From Ralstonia pickettii DTP0602 (GTDB lineage: Bacteria > Pseudomonadota > Gammaproteobacteria > Burkholderiales > Burkholderiaceae): 64,000 nt of DNA. Below the pieces are notes generated by a model. The model had not been told where the DNA came from, made no database searches, and worked only from the letters and a program-made list of their open reading frames with translations. Positions 62,473-64,000 of this stretch are shown here, in pieces (within the stretch, counting starts at the first letter, position 1; the number at the start of each line of letters is the position of its first letter). The position numbers and the translations under genes are program-made. The DNA lies in NCBI GenBank assembly GCA_000471925.1, contig CP006668.1, positions 1,364,001 through 1,428,000 on the forward strand, in the 5' to 3' direction.

Positions 62473-63498
62473 TCAACCTTCACCCTGCCTGGACGCCGGC
62501 ACATTCGCCACATGCTTGCGCCGCCACGCCACCGGCGACGCACCGAACTGGGCGGAGAACCATCGCGTGAAGGAACTTGCCGAGCCATAGCCCAGCAACT
62601 CGGACACGTTCAGCAATGAGTATTGCGGGTTCTCCACATAGCGCCGCGCCAGCTCGCGGCGGACTTCATTGAGGATGTCCGTGAAGGTCTCGCCGGCTTC
62701 ATCGAGCTGGCGCTGCATGGTACGCAGGCTCAGGCCAAGTCCCTGGGCCACGGCTTCAGAGGTGGCGCGGCCCATCGGCAGCATCAGGTAGACCGCATTG
62801 CGCACGTCACGGCCAATGGACGGCTCGTTCACGCGCGGCAAGGTGTCGACAAAGCGCTGCGCATAGCGTGCCATGGCCGGATCCCCGGTCGGATTCGGCG
62901 CGTCCAGGTCCGCCGCCAGGCAGACGATGCCGTTGAACTCGCTGTCGAACGCCAGCGGGCAGCCGAACAGCCTGCGGTGGACGCGCAGGTCGGCGGGCGC
63001 CGAGTGCGTGAAGTTGACGCTGAGCGGCTGCCACTGGGGGCCCAGCAGTGCCCGGCAGAGCCGGAACACTACCCCGATGGCGAGCTCGGTGCCCTGCCGC
63101 GAGGGTGCATCCAGCACGACTTCCTGCCGGATGGTGACGGCCTTTCCGGCCTCTTCCAGCAGGATGGCGACCGATTCGTTGACCAGGTGCCGGTAGCGGA
63201 TGATGGTGGCCAGCGCGTCGCGCAGCGTGGCTTGCTGGCTGATCAGCAGGCTCATCACGCCAAAGTCGGAGAGCTGCCGCGATTCGGCCATGCGCAGCCC
63301 GAAGGTCGGGCAGGCGGTCGCCTCGGAGGCGGCTTCCAGCAGCTTGGCACAGGCATTGACCGGAATGCGCTGGTCCGGGTCGGCCAGCAGGGCGCGGCTC
63401 AGTTTGGCCGCGCGCAGCAGCGGCTGTGGGTCGAGGCCGATTTCTGCAGCCACTTCAAAGAAGTTGGTCAGTGCAGCCGCACGCACCAGCGTCTCCAA
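62473..63498 (-). CDS. AraC-family regulator with a probable TTG start
   Basis: 341 aa from the TTG at 63498, which has AAGGAG six bases upstream. Longer ATG/GTG starts up to 63687 add Cys-rich sequence without a site. The N-terminal half is the Arabinose-binding-like domain (PF12625 type) of OruR/FeaR-like regulators. The C-terminal half holds the two helix-turn-helix motifs (NVSELLGYGSASSFTRWFSAQFGASPVAWRR). It is divergent from the quinone oxidoreductase gene, which is its likely target. Confidence 0.9.
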   Translation of the reverse strand: METLVRAAALTNFFEVAAEIGLDPQPLLRAAKLSRALLADPDQRIPVNACAKLLEAASEATACPTFGLRMAESRQLSDFGVMSLLISQQATLRDALATIIRYRHLVNESVAILLEEAGKAVTIRQEVVLDAPSRQGTELAIGVVFRLCRALLGPQWQPLSVNFTHSAPADLRVHRRLFGCPLAFDSEFNGIVCLAADLDAPNPTGDPAMARYAQRFVDTLPRVNEPSIGRDVRNAVYLMLPMGRATSEAVAQGLGLSLRTMQRQLDEAGETFTDILNEVRRELARRYVENPQYSLLNVSELLGYGSASSFTRWFSAQFGASPVAWRRKHVANVPASRQGEG

Positions 63499-63691
63499 AC
63501 CTGTCTCCTTGTTCTTGTCCCGGCTGCCCGCAAAGGTGCGCCAGCGTTGTCTCGCAGCGGATGATAGGCCCGCCTGGCATGAAATGCAAAGTGGATGGAA
63601 GCTATTGCAAAGCACCGCTTCGCTCCCGGTTCTACATTGGCTTCCATACGCGGCGCACCTTGTGCCGCGCCTGACCAAGGAGACCAACGCT

Positions 63692-64000
63692 GTGGAAAAA
63701 ATTGTCCGGATGTACGAGATCGGCGGGCCGGAAGTACTGCGCTATGAAGGCACTGAAGTAGGCGACCCCGGCCCCGGCCAGGTACGCATCCGCCACGTGG
63801 CGGTCGGCCTGAACTATGCCGATACGTATTTCCGCAACGGGACTTACCGCGTGCCGCTGCCCTCGGGCATGGGCGTGGAAGCGGCTGGCGTGGTGCAGGC
63901 GATCGGCCCGGACGTCACCAATGTTGCCGTCGGCGATCGCGTGACCTACACCGGGTTCCTCAATACGCTTGGCGCGTACAGTACCGCCCGCCTGGTGCCC
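63692..64000 (+). CDS. Quinone oxidoreductase (zeta-crystallin type), 3' end cut off
   Basis: 103 codons are visible from a GTG at 63692, with AAGGAG nine bases ahead. The sequence reads VEKIVRMYEIGGPEVLRYE, then GLNYADTYFRNGTY and MGVEAAGVVQAIG, the start of NADPH:quinone reductases of the MDR superfamily that lack the zinc ligands. The rest lies outside the window. It is divergent from the AraC-type gene. Confidence 0.9.
   Translation, partial: MEKIVRMYEIGGPEVLRYEGTEVGDPGPGQVRIRHVAVGLNYADTYFRNGTYRVPLPSGMGVEAAGVVQAIGPDVTNVAVGDRVTYTGFLNTLGAYSTARLVP

Overview
The window is GC-rich, densely coded DNA from a Burkholderiaceae member. It most resembles the secondary replicon of a Cupriavidus or Ralstonia species. 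This rests on the codon and base bias, a CYP116B-type self-sufficient P450, a Bug/TctC receptor beside an IclR regulator, a lysine/alanine/proline-tailed HU protein, and a KfrA/tyrosine-recombinase pair. The species assignment is inference. I saw no rRNA, tRNA, CRISPR array or insertion sequence.

Layout. 1-3.1 kb: end of an Mpo1-like membrane protein, then a PepSY/response-regulator/histidine-kinase operon with a repeat-rich operator in front. 3.1-7.0 kb: HU-like nucleoid protein, an HSL-type esterase, a putative small RNA with an FNR/Anr-like promoter, a CHMI-type tautomerase, MgtC, and a degenerate HAD protein. 7.2-11.7 kb: a chemoreceptor and an EAL-CBS-GGDEF protein diverge from a region carrying a three-repeat Pho box; a broken response-regulator gene follows. 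12.1-15.8 kb: cardiolipin synthase, TetR regulator, a putative antisense-strand small RNA with an anti-Shine-Dalgarno-like loop, a Gly/His-rich lipoprotein and small conserved proteins. 16.0-20.7 kb: recombinase/KfrA pair and a LexA-box-preceded Rad3/DinG-type helicase. 20.9-26.4 kb: a thioredoxin, then an HD-GYP regulator coupled to a large hybrid kinase. 26.4-29 kb: VOC protein, LysR, cupin and small exported proteins, one with three 13-residue repeats.

29.1-34.8 kb: a four-gene AaeXAB-like efflux operon (FUSC, DUF1656, HlyD, NodT) with a divergent LysR. 35.7-38.1 kb: carrier protein, acyl-CoA dehydrogenase and an aminoacyl-tRNA-synthetase-like amino acid:[carrier protein] ligase, tightly coupled. 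Next come a NeuD-like acyltransferase, GNAT and FAD oxidoreductase. 40.9-45.3 kb: CYP116B-type P450, Bug receptor and IclR.

45.3-58.5 kb is a phosphonate island. On the minus strand lies phnGHIJKLM. On the plus strand lie phnF, a second phnM-like gene, a DUF1045 2H-phosphoesterase and phnN. On the minus strand again lie phnC-phnD-phnE, a PhnZ-like HD oxygenase and a GNAT gene. The pathway runs from uptake (PhnCDE), through ribosyl-triphosphate transfer (PhnGHIL), pyrophosphate release (PhnM) and radical C-P cleavage (PhnJ), to PRPP (PhnN). No PhnP is present, and DUF1045 may fill that step. Pho-box-like repeats precede both phnG and phnC, and the EAL-GGDEF gene has the clearest Pho box of all, so phosphate limitation may link phosphonate use and c-di-GMP signalling here.

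58.6-64 kb: LysR, SDR and an F420-dependent-reductase-like protein, a class C beta-lactamase, an AraC-type regulator with a probable TTG start, and the beginning of a quinone oxidoreductase.
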